A DNA stretch of 64,000 nt from Bacteroidaceae bacterium (GCA_017447625.1 JAFSNB010000039.1:102237-166236); one strand, 5' to 3'; positions 8,553-17,684 are shown, counted from the first letter of the stretch. Made by a program: numbers and translations. Notes: generated by a model not told the origin, from the letters alone.

Positions 8553-11368
8553 CTTCTTCTATGGGTTTTATGACGTTTTACTTCACCGCCGCCTTCGCCG
8601 CCTTCTTCCTCTTCAGCTACGACTGGAGGTGCAGGTATAGGCGCTTTGAGCAGTTGTGCATTCTTATCGTAGAACAGCGGAGAGTTGATCTTGTGCAGCA
8701 CCATATACGATGCGTTGTAGATGAAGTTCGCGTTCTCCACGGTGGTCTTACCGGGGCTGTCGCCCTGATTCAGAGCGAAGAGATACTGGGTAGTCATCAC
8801 GTTGCTGTCGGAGCCTTTGATAACGTTGTGGGTGTCACCATTGAGGTCAGTAACGTTGATGTTCGAGCCGTCGTAGGTCACGGTGAGGCTGCGGAATCGG
8901 TTCGATGCGGTGTCCAGGAGGGCAGTCTCATAAGGCTGGTTGGATACCAGTTCGCCGTCGAAATAGACAGAGTTATCCTGGATGTGGTAACGAACGAAGC
9001 TCTCAATCTTGGAACGGATCAGAGCCATGATGGAATCCACCTCGCGCACGGAATAGGTCTCGTCGCCTGTAGATTTGTACTCTGACCAAGCGTCGTAGAG
9101 ATCCCAGGTGGGGAGCTGTCCGGAATCGATCAGCGGCCTGAGAGATGTGCTGTCAGGAACAAACATCGTGTAGTGGTAAGCGCTAAGGAAGCTGATGGCG
9201 CGGTCGAGAGTGGCCAGATTGTTGTCTGCTTTCACAGTCACGGTCTGCTTCAGGAAGTCGCATCCGCGAAGCAGAGATCCGAACAGATTGAAGTCTGTGT
9301 GATTGATTGTGTCGGACAGAGCTGCATACGGGCTGGTGAGTGTGGACGAGGGAATAGTGTTCACCACGTATGTGATACCGTTACCGTCGTTCTGCAACTG
9401 GTTATAGGTGCGCTCCACGGGAATCAGCTGTCCGGCCTCGTATTCGGCACTTCCGCCTAATGCGCTCACGCTGTCGCCGGAGAATTCCACGATGATCGGG
9501 GCACCGGCTTTGTTGACATAAATGGTCTGACCGCGATGGAATTGGGGCTGAGCGTCAGTCTGAACGATGATGGTGTTGTCCAGCAGATCGCCCAGACGGT
9601 TCTGAATCATCTGTGTCGTGGGCTGTGCGGACTTGATGGCCAGGGTGCGGGTGGTGTCCGCCGGGTCTTCATTAATTATATACGCGCGCGCGCTCACGAC
9701 ATCGGTTGCATCCGGGTCGATGTAGAACTCATAAAAGACCGGACTGCCGTTCTCCTCCGTACGGTTCAGGGTCACAGGGTCAACATAGTGCCTCATGGCC
9801 ACGTCCGTAGGCAGGATATATGAGTACTTCGAGCCGGTGGAGTTCAGATAAGCCTGATAGTCAGCCAGCGTCCAAGCGGAGTTCGATGCATAAACCGAGG
9901 TGTAGATGGTGCTCATGTCTGTCGTTCCGCGGATGATGGCGGGGAAGAACACGCTCTTATACTCAGGAGCGGTAAACACCTTGTTTACCTTGTAGATGAC
10001 ACCGTTGTTGCAGACTAAGCAGCTCTCGATGTCACCGGTGGTGATGCCCATCTCGTCGCCGGCGGTGTTCTTCATCTGGGCGAACTTGCTGGGAACGGTG
10101 CTGCTGAAGCTTGAGAGCATGTGGTTGTTCAACAGGGGCTGAATCACATTGTCGGGAACAGCATCCCAGCCGCCTTCCTTATAGCGCTCATAGAGGGGGC
10201 CGTCGCGGAAGAAAGCCTCCATAGCTGAGTCTGTGGGAACGATCATTGCTGCGCAGTCCTCCTGGTAGTTGATGTGGTTGTCACCGGTATAAACGCGGTA
10301 GCGGTTCCAACCCGGGTCGAACATCAGAAGGCCGTTGTTCTGCACGGTTGTCGTTCCGTTGTTGAACGACTTGTGGGTGTTTGTGCCCTTGCTGTTACTG
10401 TTGTCCTGATTGAAATAGCGCTTCACGAACACGGAGTCTGTCTTGCCCGTGAGCTCGCGGTAGGTGGCCGTAGCGGTGGCGCTGTACTCAGGATAGCTGA
10501 AGCGGTCCATCAGACGGCTGAATATTGAGAAGTCGTTACTCTTGGCAATCTCGTTTGCCATATTGTCCAGAGCCTCCGGAACTTCTTCCAGCACGTGGAT
10601 ATAACCGTTCTGGCAGGTGATGTCAGCTTCTGTCACCACGTGGCCGTTGATATACGAACGGCTCACGTCGTTGGCCTTGCCGTTGGTGATCAGGCTGTAG
10701 TCATCGTTGGTGATGGACTTGTTTGTCATATAGTCAGGCAGGAAGTGGATCATCGTCTGCGAGTTCTCATCCTGAAGAATGAGGATGCTGTCTCTGCCAC
10801 GCAGGTACGACCAGAAGTCCACTACCCTATTGTTCTTATCCACACGAGTAGGTATCACGGCGGGGAACTCTGCCGGACGCATCACGGGGATGCGGTCCAT
10901 CGGGTCCTGCAGCGATTCGCGACGCATACAGGCACCGCGCTCCGGCTCGTCGCCTGCGAGGTTGCTGAGCAACTCAATCAGATAAGCGCTGTTCACCATA
11001 CTCGATTTCAGGATCATCTTCTTGTCCGCGGTCGAGAGGCCGCTGAGACCCGAGATCCCCTTTCTTTGGAAGAACCGCTGCCAGGCCGCATCGTCGGCCA
11101 CAAACAGGGTTCGACTACCCGTTCGGCGCAGCACGTCGGCATAGCCGGCCTCTGCCATTTCCGGGTCGTTGATGAGAGCTAAGGTCGTCTGGAAGTTCCC
11201 TCGGCTCTCCAGTTCTTCATAAATACTGCTTCCTAACCACGACGGCGTTCCCACCAGCAAATCGTCCTTACATGACGACAAGCCCGCAGAACCTCCGAGC
11301 GCCAGGAGTGCAGTACACATGGCTACCGTCATTTTAGACAGTCTCCGTTTGAAAATACTGTTTCCCAT
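8549..11368 (-). CDS. Large FAS1-like lipoprotein, first gene of the SusCD operon
   Basis: A putative surface lipoprotein of 939 aa. I place the start at ATG 11368 because MGNSIFKRRLSKMTVAMCTA runs into a hydrophobic stretch and a LSSCKDD lipobox; the longer open frame (to 11569) would put 67 unrelated residues before the signal peptide and would start inside the promoter region. Several FAS1-like motifs recur (SRTLFVADDAAW; AAMIVPTDSAMEAFF; YILPTDVAMRHYV; YTMFVPDSTSLRPLI), so it probably contains three or four degenerate FAS1 domains. The C-terminus is low-complexity: an acidic, Gly-rich stretch then a basic KRHKTHRRR end. It overlaps susC by 4 bp. It could be the ligand-capturing surface component. 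Confidence 0.85.
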   Translation of the reverse strand: MGNSIFKRRLSKMTVAMCTALLALGGSAGLSSCKDDLLVGTPSWLGSSIYEELESRGNFQTTLALINDPEMAEAGYADVLRRTGSRTLFVADDAAWQRFFQRKGISGLSGLSTADKKMILKSSMVNSAYLIELLSNLAGDEPERGACMRRESLQDPMDRIPVMRPAEFPAVIPTRVDKNNRVVDFWSYLRGRDSILILQDENSQTMIHFLPDYMTNKSITNDDYSLITNGKANDVSRSYINGHVVTEADITCQNGYIHVLEEVPEALDNMANEIAKSNDFSIFSRLMDRFSYPEYSATATATYRELTGKTDSVFVKRYFNQDNSNSKGTNTHKSFNNGTTTVQNNGLLMFDPGWNRYRVYTGDNHINYQEDCAAMIVPTDSAMEAFFRDGPLYERYKEGGWDAVPDNVIQPLLNNHMLSSFSSTVPSKFAQMKNTAGDEMGITTGDIESCLVCNNGVIYKVNKVFTAPEYKSVFFPAIIRGTTDMSTIYTSVYASNSAWTLADYQAYLNSTGSKYSYILPTDVAMRHYVDPVTLNRTEENGSPVFYEFYIDPDATDVVSARAYIINEDPADTTRTLAIKSAQPTTQMIQNRLGDLLDNTIIVQTDAQPQFHRGQTIYVNKAGAPIIVEFSGDSVSALGGSAEYEAGQLIPVERTYNQLQNDGNGITYVVNTIPSSTLTSPYAALSDTINHTDFNLFGSLLRGCDFLKQTVTVKADNNLATLDRAISFLSAYHYTMFVPDSTSLRPLIDSGQLPTWDLYDAWSEYKSTGDETYSVREVDSIMALIRSKIESFVRYHIQDNSVYFDGELVSNQPYETALLDTASNRFRSLTVTYDGSNINVTDLNGDTHNVIKGSDSNVMTTQYLFALNQGDSPGKTTVENANFIYNASYMVLHKINSPLFYDKNAQLLKAPIPAPPVVAEEEEGGEGGGEVKRHKTHRRR

Positions 11369-11407
11369 TGATTGAACTTGAATATATGTTTTAATTATTT
11401 GTTTTAT

Positions 11408-11497
11408 AGCACTTTCCTCAGCACTGCACAGCACCAATTTTGCGCAATTTTGCGCATTTCCGGCACTTTTCAGCACGTTAAACAGCACATTTGACGC
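11408..11497 (-). promoter_or_regulatory. Repeat-rich 5' leader of the SusCD operon
   Basis: Four CAGCAC words (11419, 11429, 11471, 11483) and an exact 10-bp tandem repeat AATTTTGCGC (11436-11455) lie between the candidate promoter and the first gene. The transcript from that promoter would have a leader of about 120 nt containing all of them. They could be operator sites or RNA elements. The rest of the 11369-11738 intergenic region is AT-rich and holds the two diverging promoters. Confidence 0.35.
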
Positions 11498-11505
11498 CAA
11501 AATTA
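11498..11505 (-). promoter_or_regulatory. Candidate -7 element of the SusCD operon
   Basis: The minus strand reads TAATTTTG, matching the Bacteroidetes -7 consensus TAnnTTTG. No convincing -33 TTTG lies at the usual 19-21 bp spacing, as expected if an activator is needed. Transcription would start near 11490. Confidence 0.4.
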
Positions 11506-11699
11506 ACACTAATTTTTGTTTCGTGCTTCTTTTTATCAAAAGAATAATGTTAAATATGCTCAATAACATAAACTCAACACATTTTCAGTTAAATAACAAC
11601 ACAGCCCTTACTGGCAGGCGAAAACAGCCCGCTTTTCCCAAAATAGACAAATATTTAAATTTTTCTCCATTTTTATTTTCTTATGTCGGCATAAAGCAG

Positions 11700-11707
11700 T
11701 AATTTTG
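11700..11707 (+). promoter_or_regulatory. Candidate -7 element of thrS
   Basis: TAATTTTG followed by CGCCGCAAATTA is a typical Bacteroidetes promoter core. A start near 11714 leaves a leader of about 25 nt before the thrS ATG. The -33 region is T-rich without a clear TTTG. Confidence 0.55.
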
Positions 11708-11738
11708 CGCCGCAAATTATAAAAACGAACAAAAACGA

Positions 11739-13682
11739 ATGATTAAAATTACGTTGCCCGATGGTTCCGTACTCGAAAAAGAGGCGGGCGTAACGGGTTT
11801 GCAGATTGCCGAGGGCATCTCTCCGCGCTTGGCTGCCGACGTGCTTGCATGCAGCGTCAATGGTGAAACCGTAGAACTGAACCGTCCGATTACGGAGGAT
11901 GCCACACTGGTTCTCTATAAGTGGGACGACGAAGAGGGCAAGCACGCTTTCTGGCACACCAGTGCCCACCTGATGGCAGAGGCTCTCCAGGAGCTCTACC
12001 CCGGTATCCAGTTCGGCATTGGCCCTGCCATAGAGCGCGGCTTCTACTATGATGTTATGCCGCCCGAGGGCGTTACGATTCGCGAGGCCGACTTCCCCGC
12101 TATCGAGCAGAAGATGATGGAGCTGGTTCAGCGCAAGGAAGAGCTTGTGCGCCGCGACATCAGCAAGGCAGACGCACTCAAGTTCTTCGGCGACCGCGGC
12201 CAGACATACAAGAACGAGCTCATTGCCGACCTCGAAGACGGCCACATCACCACATACACCCAAGGTGCATTCACCGACCTCTGCCGAGGCCCGCACCTCA
12301 CGAGCACAGCCCCCATCAAGGCAGCCAAGATGACAGCCGTAAGCTCTGCCTACTGGCGTGGCGATGAGAAGCGTCCGCAGATGACCCGCATCTACGCCAT
12401 CACCTTCCCGAAGAAGAAACTCCTGGATGAGTACGTGACTCTGATGGAAGAAGCCAAGAAGCGCGACCACCGACGCATCGGTAAGGAGATGGAATTGTTC
12501 ATGTTCTCAGAGCGTGTCGGCAAGGGCCTCCCGATGTGGCTGCCGAAAGGCACAGCACTCCGTCTGCGCTTAGAGGATTTCTTGAAGAAAATCCAAAAGC
12601 GTTTTGGGTATCAGCAGGTTATGACACCGCATATCGGCGGCAAGAATCTCTATGTAACCTCTGGCCACTGGGCTCATTACGGCAAAGATTCCTTCCGTCC
12701 CATCACCACTCCGGAGGAGGGCGAGGAGTATCTGCTGAAGCCGATGAACTGCCCTCACCACTGTGAGATTTACGCCTCCAAGCCCCGCTCGTACAAGGAC
12801 CTGCCACTCCGTCTCGCTGAGTTCGGAACGGTATATCGCTACGAGCAGAGCGGCGAGCTCCACGGCCTCACCCGCGTGCGTTCGTTCACTCAGGACGATG
12901 CCCACCTCTACTGCCGTCCAGAGCAGGTGAAAGAAGAGTTCATCCGCGTGATGGACATCATTCAGATTATCTTCCGCGCACTCGACTTCAACAACTTCGA
13001 GGCTCAGATTTCCCTGCGCGACCCCAACGACAAGGAGAAGTACATCGGCTCCGACGAGGTTTGGGAACAGGCCGAACGTGCTATCATCGAGGCTTGTGAG
13101 GAGAAGGGACTTCCCACCCGCACAGAACTCGGCGAAGCCGCCTTCTACGGCCCGAAGCTCGACTTCATGGTGAAGGACGCCCTTGGCCGCCGCTGGCAGC
13201 TGGGTACAATCCAGGTCGATTACAACCTGCCCGAGCGCTTCCAGCTGGAATACACCGGCGAGGACAACCTCAAGCACCGTCCCGTAATGATCCACCGCGC
13301 CCCGTTCGGCTCTATGGAGCGTTTCGTGGCCGTGCTCATCGAGCACACCGCCGGCCACTTCCCCCTGTGGCTCGCTCCCGATCAGGTGGCTATCCTGCCC
13401 ATCTCTGAGAAATATAATGATTACGCATATCGCCTGCGCGAGTATTTCGAGCAGCAGGAAGTGCGCTGCATCATCGACGACCGCAACGAGAAGATCGGAC
13501 GCAAGATCCGCGACAACGAGATGAAACGCATCCCCTATATGGTCATTGTTGGTGAGAAAGAAGAGGCAGATGGCCTTGTCAGCGTAAGAAAACAGGGCGG
13601 AGGAGACCAAGGAAGCATGAAATTTGAGGATTTTGCAAAGAAAATCCTCGATGAGGTGCGCGAAATGACGGAAAAGTACTAA
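11739..13682 (+). CDS. thrS: Threonyl-tRNA synthetase
   Basis: Charges tRNA-Thr in the cytoplasm. The 647-aa length and domain order are standard: TGS domain (1-62, [20 protein letters not shown]), the editing domain with [12 protein letters not shown], the class II catalytic core with motif 2 [19 protein letters not shown] and the zinc-binding [10 protein letters not shown], and the anticodon-binding domain (about 545-640, [14 protein letters not shown]). It leads the conserved thrS-infC-rpmI-rplT translation cluster. The ATG lies 25 nt from the predicted transcript start and has no evident Shine-Dalgarno sequence. Confidence 0.98.
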   Translation: MIKITLPDGSVLEKEAGVTGLQIAEGISPRLAADVLACSVNGETVELNRPITEDATLVLYKWDDEEGKHAFWHTSAHLMAEALQELYPGIQFGIGPAIERGFYYDVMPPEGVTIREADFPAIEQKMMELVQRKEELVRRDISKADALKFFGDRGQTYKNELIADLEDGHITTYTQGAFTDLCRGPHLTSTAPIKAAKMTAVSSAYWRGDEKRPQMTRIYAITFPKKKLLDEYVTLMEEAKKRDHRRIGKEMELFMFSERVGKGLPMWLPKGTALRLRLEDFLKKIQKRFGYQQVMTPHIGGKNLYVTSGHWAHYGKDSFRPITTPEEGEEYLLKPMNCPHHCEIYASKPRSYKDLPLRLAEFGTVYRYEQSGELHGLTRVRSFTQDDAHLYCRPEQVKEEFIRVMDIIQIIFRALDFNNFEAQISLRDPNDKEKYIGSDEVWEQAERAIIEACEEKGLPTRTELGEAAFYGPKLDFMVKDALGRRWQLGTIQVDYNLPERFQLEYTGEDNLKHRPVMIHRAPFGSMERFVAVLIEHTAGHFPLWLAPDQVAILPISEKYNDYAYRLREYFEQQEVRCIIDDRNEKIGRKIRDNEMKRIPYMVIVGEKEEADGLVSVRKQGGGDQGSMKFEDFAKKILDEVREMTEKY

Positions 13683-13704
13683 ATTTGCGCCCGATTTGGG
13701 AAAT

Positions 13705-14346
13705 ATGAAAAAAGACAATCTGAAAAGCCAGTATCGTGTCAACGAGCAAATCCGCGTTCGCGAAGTGCGTATCGTCGGAGATGACATCGAATCAACAGTG
13801 ATGGATACACGCCAGGCCCTGCAGCTCGCAGAGCAGAAAGGCGTGGATCTGGTTGAGATCTCACCGAACGCCACACCTCCCGTGTGCCGCCTCATCGACT
13901 ACTCCAAGTTCATCTACCAACAGAAGAAACGCCAGAAGGAGATGAAGGCCAAGCAGGTGAAGATAGACATCAAGGAAATCCGCTTCGGACCGCAGACGGA
14001 CGACCACGACTATGAGTTCAAACTCAAGCACGCCAAGGGCTTCCTGTCCGACGGCGACAAAGTCAAGGCATACGTCTTCTTCAAGGGACGTTCCATCCTG
14101 TTCAAGGAACAGGGCGAAGTGCTCCTGCTCCGTTTCGCACAGGATCTGGAGGAATACGGTAAGGTGGAGTCGATGCCCGTGCTTGAAGGCAAGCGCATGA
14201 CTATGTTCATCTCACCCAAGAAGACCACTCCTAAAGCCCCGAAGGTGGAGGAAGAAGCTGACGAGACAGAAGTTGTCGAGCGCCGCAAACCCCAGCAGAA
14301 AGCCCAGAAGGAATACACCGGGCCGAAAGTCGAGGGAGAAGATTGA
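13705..14346 (+). CDS. infC: Translation initiation factor IF-3
   Basis: Binds the 30S subunit and controls start-codon fidelity. The N-terminal domain ([20 protein letters not shown]) and C-terminal domain ([20 protein letters not shown], then [13 protein letters not shown]) are both intact. The C-terminus is extended by about 35 charged residues ([20 protein letters not shown]). I take the ATG at 13705; an in-frame TTG at 13696 would add three residues. Since infC commonly uses non-ATG starts in other bacteria, the TTG cannot be excluded. It lies 22 bp after thrS. Confidence 0.96.
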   Translation: MKKDNLKSQYRVNEQIRVREVRIVGDDIESTVMDTRQALQLAEQKGVDLVEISPNATPPVCRLIDYSKFIYQQKKRQKEMKAKQVKIDIKEIRFGPQTDDHDYEFKLKHAKGFLSDGDKVKAYVFFKGRSILFKEQGEVLLLRFAQDLEEYGKVESMPVLEGKRMTMFISPKKTTPKAPKVEEEADETEVVERRKPQQKAQKEYTGPKVEGED

Positions 14347-14531
14347 TAATCAATGCATAATGCAGAATTCATAATGCATAATTAAGCTGGCGCAAAGTTG
14401 CCAAGAAGAGCAGAGGCTCATTATTATGAATTGTGAATTAAGAATTAAGAATTAAAAAAAGGCTGTGCGCTGCGCCTGGTATATGCGTTGCCACGCCGTT
14501 AATTAAATAACAATTTAAACAAACAAAAAAA
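14347..14531 (+). promoter_or_regulatory. rpmI leader region with AT-rich repeat
   Basis: This 185-bp gap between infC and rpmI contains repeated GCATAAT and GAATTAA words (14353-14396 and 14429-14455), related to a copy at 21999-22042. A short GC-rich segment (14461-14500) could fold, but I see no recognisable L20 leader. Function is uncertain. Confidence 0.3.
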
Positions 14532-14729
14532 ATGCCAAAAGTAAAGACGAATTCCGGTGCCAAAAAGCGTTTCGTGCTTACCGGAACGGGTAAGATCAAG
14601 CGTCATCACGCTTATCACAGCCACATCCTGACAAAGAAGGAGAAGACGCAGAAGCGTAACCTCCAGCACAGCGACCTTGTCGTAACAGCCAACCGCCGCC
14701 AAGTGCGCGAGCTCCTGCTGCTCCGTTAA
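14532..14729 (+). CDS. rpmI: 50S ribosomal protein L35
   Basis: A 65-aa basic ribosomal protein: [32 protein letters not shown] and [14 protein letters not shown] match the whole L35 family. It lies between infC and rplT in the conserved order. The ATG follows an A-rich stretch (ACAAACAAAAAAAATG), usual for highly expressed Bacteroidetes genes that lack a Shine-Dalgarno sequence. Confidence 0.98.
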   Translation: MPKVKTNSGAKKRFVLTGTGKIKRHHAYHSHILTKKEKTQKRNLQHSDLVVTANRRQVRELLLLR

Positions 14730-14837
14730 TCCTAAACTTTATTCAGGAAAGAGATTTACCCACACAGTCATTAACCGGATTCATGGCACTCAAAGACTGA
14801 AACATTTCAGCGCCTGCATCCAAAAAGAAACAAAATT

Positions 14838-15182
14838 ATGCCAAGATCAGTGAATCACGTGGCTTCAAGAGCCAAGAGAAAGAGAATTTTAGGTTTAACA
14901 CGCGGCTATTTCGGCGCACGCAAGAACGTGTGGACCGTTGCCAAGAACACCTGGGAAAAGGGTCTCACCTATGCCTATCGCGACCGCAAGGCTAAGAAGC
15001 GCAATTTCCGCGCTCTGTGGATTCAGCGTATCAACGCTGCCGCACGCCTCGAAGGACTGAACTACAGCCAGTTCATGGGCCGCATCCACAAGGCTGGTAT
15101 CGAAATCAACCGCAAGGTGCTCGCCGACCTGGCCATGAACGCTCCCGAAGTGTTCAAGACCATCGTGGAAAAGGTAAAGTAA
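14838..15182 (+). CDS. rplT: 50S ribosomal protein L20
   Basis: A 114-aa ribosomal protein needed for early 50S assembly. [35 protein letters not shown] and the C-terminal globular part ([20 protein letters not shown]) match the family at normal length. It is 108 bp after rpmI and is followed by a GC-rich hairpin that probably ends the translation operon. Confidence 0.98.
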   Translation: MPRSVNHVASRAKRKRILGLTRGYFGARKNVWTVAKNTWEKGLTYAYRDRKAKKRNFRALWIQRINAAARLEGLNYSQFMGRIHKAGIEINRKVLADLAMNAPEVFKTIVEKVK

Positions 15183-15208
15183 ACCGATTCTCCTTCCAAA
15201 GAAGAACT

Positions 15209-15240
15209 GAAAGGGCTCTCCCCAAAGGAGGGCCCATTTA
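15209..15240 (+). terminator. Hairpin after rplT
   Basis: GGGCTCTCC, loop CCAAA, then GGAGGGCCC forms a 9-bp stem with one G-U pair, flanked by AA on the left and ATTTAA on the right. This fits a terminator for the thrS-rplT transcript. It also resembles the GC-rich palindromic repeat family of this window. Confidence 0.6.
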
Positions 15241-15256
15241 AGACCCACAAATCTAA

Positions 15257-15367
15257 TTGAAAGGAAGTTAAAAGGAATGGAAGGGACGATACTCACAACA
15301 ATGACATTTGTCCCTTTAACTTCCAAACGTAGCGATAACTTCTCTTTAACTTCCCTTTAACTTCCAT
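15257..15367 (+). repeat. Dispersed intergenic repeat, copy A
   Basis: About 110 bp that reappears in reverse orientation at 23762-23905. Shared blocks include GAAGGGACGATACTCAC, AATGACATTTGTCCCTTTAA and GCGATAACTTCTCTTTAACT. Internally, GGAAGTTAAA...GGGAC and GTCCCTTTAACTTCC form an imperfect inverted repeat, so the transcript could fold. It sits just before the methylmalonyl-CoA epimerase gene. Confidence 0.8.
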
Positions 15368-15387
15368 AAATTTAAACCATCAAAAAA

Positions 15388-15801
15388 ATGAAAATCTCTA
15401 AAATCGAACATCTCGGCATTGCCGTGCAGAGCATCGACGAAGTGCTCCCCTATTTCGAAAACGTACTGGGCCTGAAGTGCTACAAGACAGAAGTCGTTGA
15501 GGACCAGAAAGTGAAGACCGCCTTCCTGCAGGTCGGCGAGGTAAAGCTGGAGCTCCTGGAGCCCACATGCCCCGAAAGCACCATCCAGAAGTGGTTAGAC
15601 AAAGGCAACAAGGGCGTTCACCACGTAGCCTTCTGCATCGAGGACGGCGTAGCCAACGCACTCGCTGAATGTGACGAGAAGGGCATCCGCCTCATCGACG
15701 CCGCTCCGCGCAAGGGTGCCGACGGTCTCCAGATCGCTTTCCTCCACCCGAAATCCACTGTCGGCATCCTCACAGAGCTCTGCGAAGACCCGAACAAGTA
15801 A
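15388..15801 (+). CDS. mce: Methylmalonyl-CoA epimerase
   Basis: Interconverts (R)- and (S)-methylmalonyl-CoA in the succinate-to-propionate pathway typical of Bacteroidales. The 137-aa glyoxalase/VOC fold is complete: ISKIEHLGIAVQSIDEVLPY with the metal-ligand His, VKLELLEP, and GVHHVAFCIEDG with the second metal His. The length is normal. No other propionate-pathway genes are adjacent; the downstream neighbour is a broken Nudix gene starting directly after the stop codon. Confidence 0.95.
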   Translation: MKISKIEHLGIAVQSIDEVLPYFENVLGLKCYKTEVVEDQKVKTAFLQVGEVKLELLEPTCPESTIQKWLDKGNKGVHHVAFCIEDGVANALAECDEKGIRLIDAAPRKGADGLQIAFLHPKSTVGILTELCEDPNK

Positions 15802-16341
15802 ATGAGGAATATGGACTGGAAGGTGCTCAAGTCAGAGTACCTTTTCAAACGCCCCTGGCTCACCGCACGCCGCGACACCTGTCAGCTGCCGGACGGCCGC
15901 ATCATGGACGAATACTACGTGCTGGAATATCCCACGTTCATCAACGTCATCGCCATAACCAAAGACGATGAGATGGTGCTCGTGCGTCAGTATCGTCACG
16001 GACTCGGCCGCACCTGCTTCGAACTGGTGGCCGGCTGCGTGGAGGAGGGCGAAGACCCGATGGTAGCCGCCCAGCGCGAACTGCTCGAAGAGACGGGCTT
16101 CTCAGGAGGCGAATGGACAGAGACCATGTGCTACTAATGCAACGCCAGCGCGATGAACAACCTCTCCCACAGCTACCTCGCCGTAGGAGTGGAGCGCACG
16201 GACACCCAGCATCTTGATGCCAACGAAGACATCGAAGTCTATACCTTCCCTAAGGACGAGGTCCACCAGATGCTTCTTCGCGGCGACTTCATGCAGGCCT
16301 CCATGATCGCCCCACTCTACAAGTTCTTCGCTGAACATTGA
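15802..16341 (+). pseudogene. Nudix hydrolase interrupted by an in-frame TAA
   Basis: The reading frame starts just after mce (ATG 15802, or MDWKVLKSEYLFKRPWLTAR from 15811) and contains a perfect Nudix box, GCVEEGEDPMVAAQRELLEE followed by TGF, about 75-97 residues in. A TAA at 16135-16137 then stops it, but the same frame continues immediately with CNASAMNNLSHSYLAVGVE to a second stop at 16341. Homologues read like MxxSANPST-NN across this point, so the stop replaces one residue with no frameshift; a Ser TCA to TAA change would explain it. Either it is a recent nonsense pseudogene, or the 111-residue fragment retains function, or there is readthrough or a sequencing error. Family members hydrolyse ADP-ribose-like nucleoside diphosphates. 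Confidence 0.85.
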
Positions 16342-16357
16342 CCAATCTACATTCTAC

Positions 16358-16440
16358 AGGTACTTTAAAAATGTCGAATCACAAAATTTAATCGCAAGTT
16401 TCGTGACTATCTCACGATATTTAATGTCTAATAAGTACCT
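16358..16440. other. Nested inverted repeats, possible structured RNA
   Basis: Outer arms AGGTACTT (16358-16365) and AAGTACCT (16433-16440) are perfect complements. They enclose an inner hairpin TCGTGA-CTATC-TCACGA (16401-16417). It lies between the 3' ends of the Nudix remnant and the convergent phosphatase gene. It may act as a bidirectional terminator or a small RNA. Confidence 0.35.
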
Positions 16441-16542
16441 TTGGAAGCTGAAACGTGCAAAAACAGTAATAATTAAAAATGTATTCATCAGTTTCATCAA
16501 CCATTTTCGGTAAAAAGGCCTGCCAATTGTTCAATGATTAAC

Positions 16543-17622
16543 TCAGTTGTTGAAAGTGAAGTCAACTTTCTGCACGTTGTCGCCATAGATGGTGCGGAAG
16601 TCGTCGCGCATGGAGATGACGTGGTAGCCGTTTGCACGCCACTGCTCCCCTAACGCGAGAGCTTTGTCACGGTTGGCGTGGTCGCGGGCATCATCGTCGG
16701 CGATGAGCATGAAGGCGGCGGTGCGATGTTCCTTGTTGCTCAGGCAGTAGTTGTGCATAGCGCTGTCGCCACCGCTGTTGCCGAACGAGAGCACAGGCAC
16801 CTTGCCAATCTCCTGCGAGATCTGCAGCACTTTGTTGGTCTTCAGGTTCTTGATAATCAGGCTGTCGGTGCGGACGAGATACTCCGCCTGACTCATGGTG
16901 TAGTTGACACCGGCCACCTCGCCCTGATTGCTCGACTTGTACCACACGTCCATGCCGATGACGCGGTTGGGCGCTATGCCGATGCTCTCGACCAGAGCTC
17001 GGCAGATGGCGCGGTCGGAGCCGGAGACGACATAATAGGTGAAGCCGTTGTCTTTCAGATAGTCGAACACTTCGAGCATCGGTTTGTAGAAGCTCTGGGC
17101 GTAGGTCATGCCGGTGAAGCCGTTGGCGGGCAGGGCTGCGTAGGCCTTCACATAAGCATCGAACTCGGCGACGGTCATTCCGGCGTAGGCTTTGGCTGCG
17201 GCACGGGCGTGAATCATATCGAAATGGTCAGGCAGTTTCTTGCCGGTGCGGACGAAATCGCGTATGGCTTGTGCTGCCTGGCGGACATCCTCGGGCGCTC
17301 TGTCGCGATACGTGGTGTCGTCGAGCACGCGGTATTCCAGCATGTTGTACTCGAAATAGGTGGGATAGAGCTCACCGACGAAGGTGCCGTCCATGTCGAA
17401 GGTGGCTATGCGGTCTTCCACGCGGATGAAGTTGGCCGACTGCGGGTTAGTCACGTCCTCGACGTATGTCTTCAGGGCTGTGAGGGCGTCGCACTGGTTC
17501 CACGACTGGAAATAGACCTTCGCAGCCGGCACCTCAACGCCATTGTTATCTTCTTTGCTGCACGATGTCAGCGTCACGGTAGCCATCATGGCGGCTACGA
17601 CCAGAAATAGAAGCTTCTTCAT
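16543..17622 (-). CDS. HAD-superfamily phosphatase lipoprotein
   Basis: A predicted exported phosphatase of 359 aa. The signal peptide MKKLLFLVVAAMMATVTLTS ends in a TSCSK lipobox. HAD motifs are present: motif I ATFDMDGTFVG (nucleophile Asp, acid/base Asp), motif II YYVVSGSDR, and the acidic motif SFGNSGGDSAM. A helical cap lies between motifs I and II. The closest known types are phosphoserine-phosphatase-like secreted HAD proteins; the substrate is unknown. The start is set at 17622, because the upstream extension to 17649 would be encoded inside a hairpin and precede the signal peptide. Confidence 0.88.
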   Translation of the reverse strand: MKKLLFLVVAAMMATVTLTSCSKEDNNGVEVPAAKVYFQSWNQCDALTALKTYVEDVTNPQSANFIRVEDRIATFDMDGTFVGELYPTYFEYNMLEYRVLDDTTYRDRAPEDVRQAAQAIRDFVRTGKKLPDHFDMIHARAAAKAYAGMTVAEFDAYVKAYAALPANGFTGMTYAQSFYKPMLEVFDYLKDNGFTYYVVSGSDRAICRALVESIGIAPNRVIGMDVWYKSSNQGEVAGVNYTMSQAEYLVRTDSLIIKNLKTNKVLQISQEIGKVPVLSFGNSGGDSAMHNYCLSNKEHRTAAFMLIADDDARDHANRDKALALGEQWRANGYHVISMRDDFRTIYGDNVQKVDFTFNN

Positions 17623-17634
17623 TGTCTCCACATG

Positions 17635-17662
17635 AAAAGGGGGAACCAACGGCTCCCCTTTA
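17635..17662 (-). terminator. Hairpin between TPR gene and HAD gene
   Basis: AAAGGGG and CCCCTTT arms flank an 11-12 nt loop. In the minus direction it follows the TPR gene and precedes the phosphatase gene by 13 bp. It may terminate or attenuate transcription, although no long U-run follows. Confidence 0.5.
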
Positions 17663-17684
17663 TGTTATAATTTAAGTTTCGAAA

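Noticed and set aside
11369-11569. N-terminal extension of the 939-aa lipoprotein
   Set aside because: It would put 67 residues before a perfect lipoprotein signal and run across the candidate promoter.
12570-13895. 441-codon minus-strand open frame across thrS and infC
   Set aside because: Shadow of two conserved translation genes on the plus strand.
14461-14531. L20-type autoregulatory leader before rpmI
   Set aside because: The short GC-rich segment does not show the known L20-binding fold; kept only as an unassigned leader.
16130-16145. Programmed frameshift or stop recoding in the Nudix gene
   Set aside because: The frame is unchanged across the stop and no selenocysteine-type TGA or slippery site is present; a nonsense mutation is simpler. 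TAA is used as a normal stop elsewhere in the window, for example by thrS.
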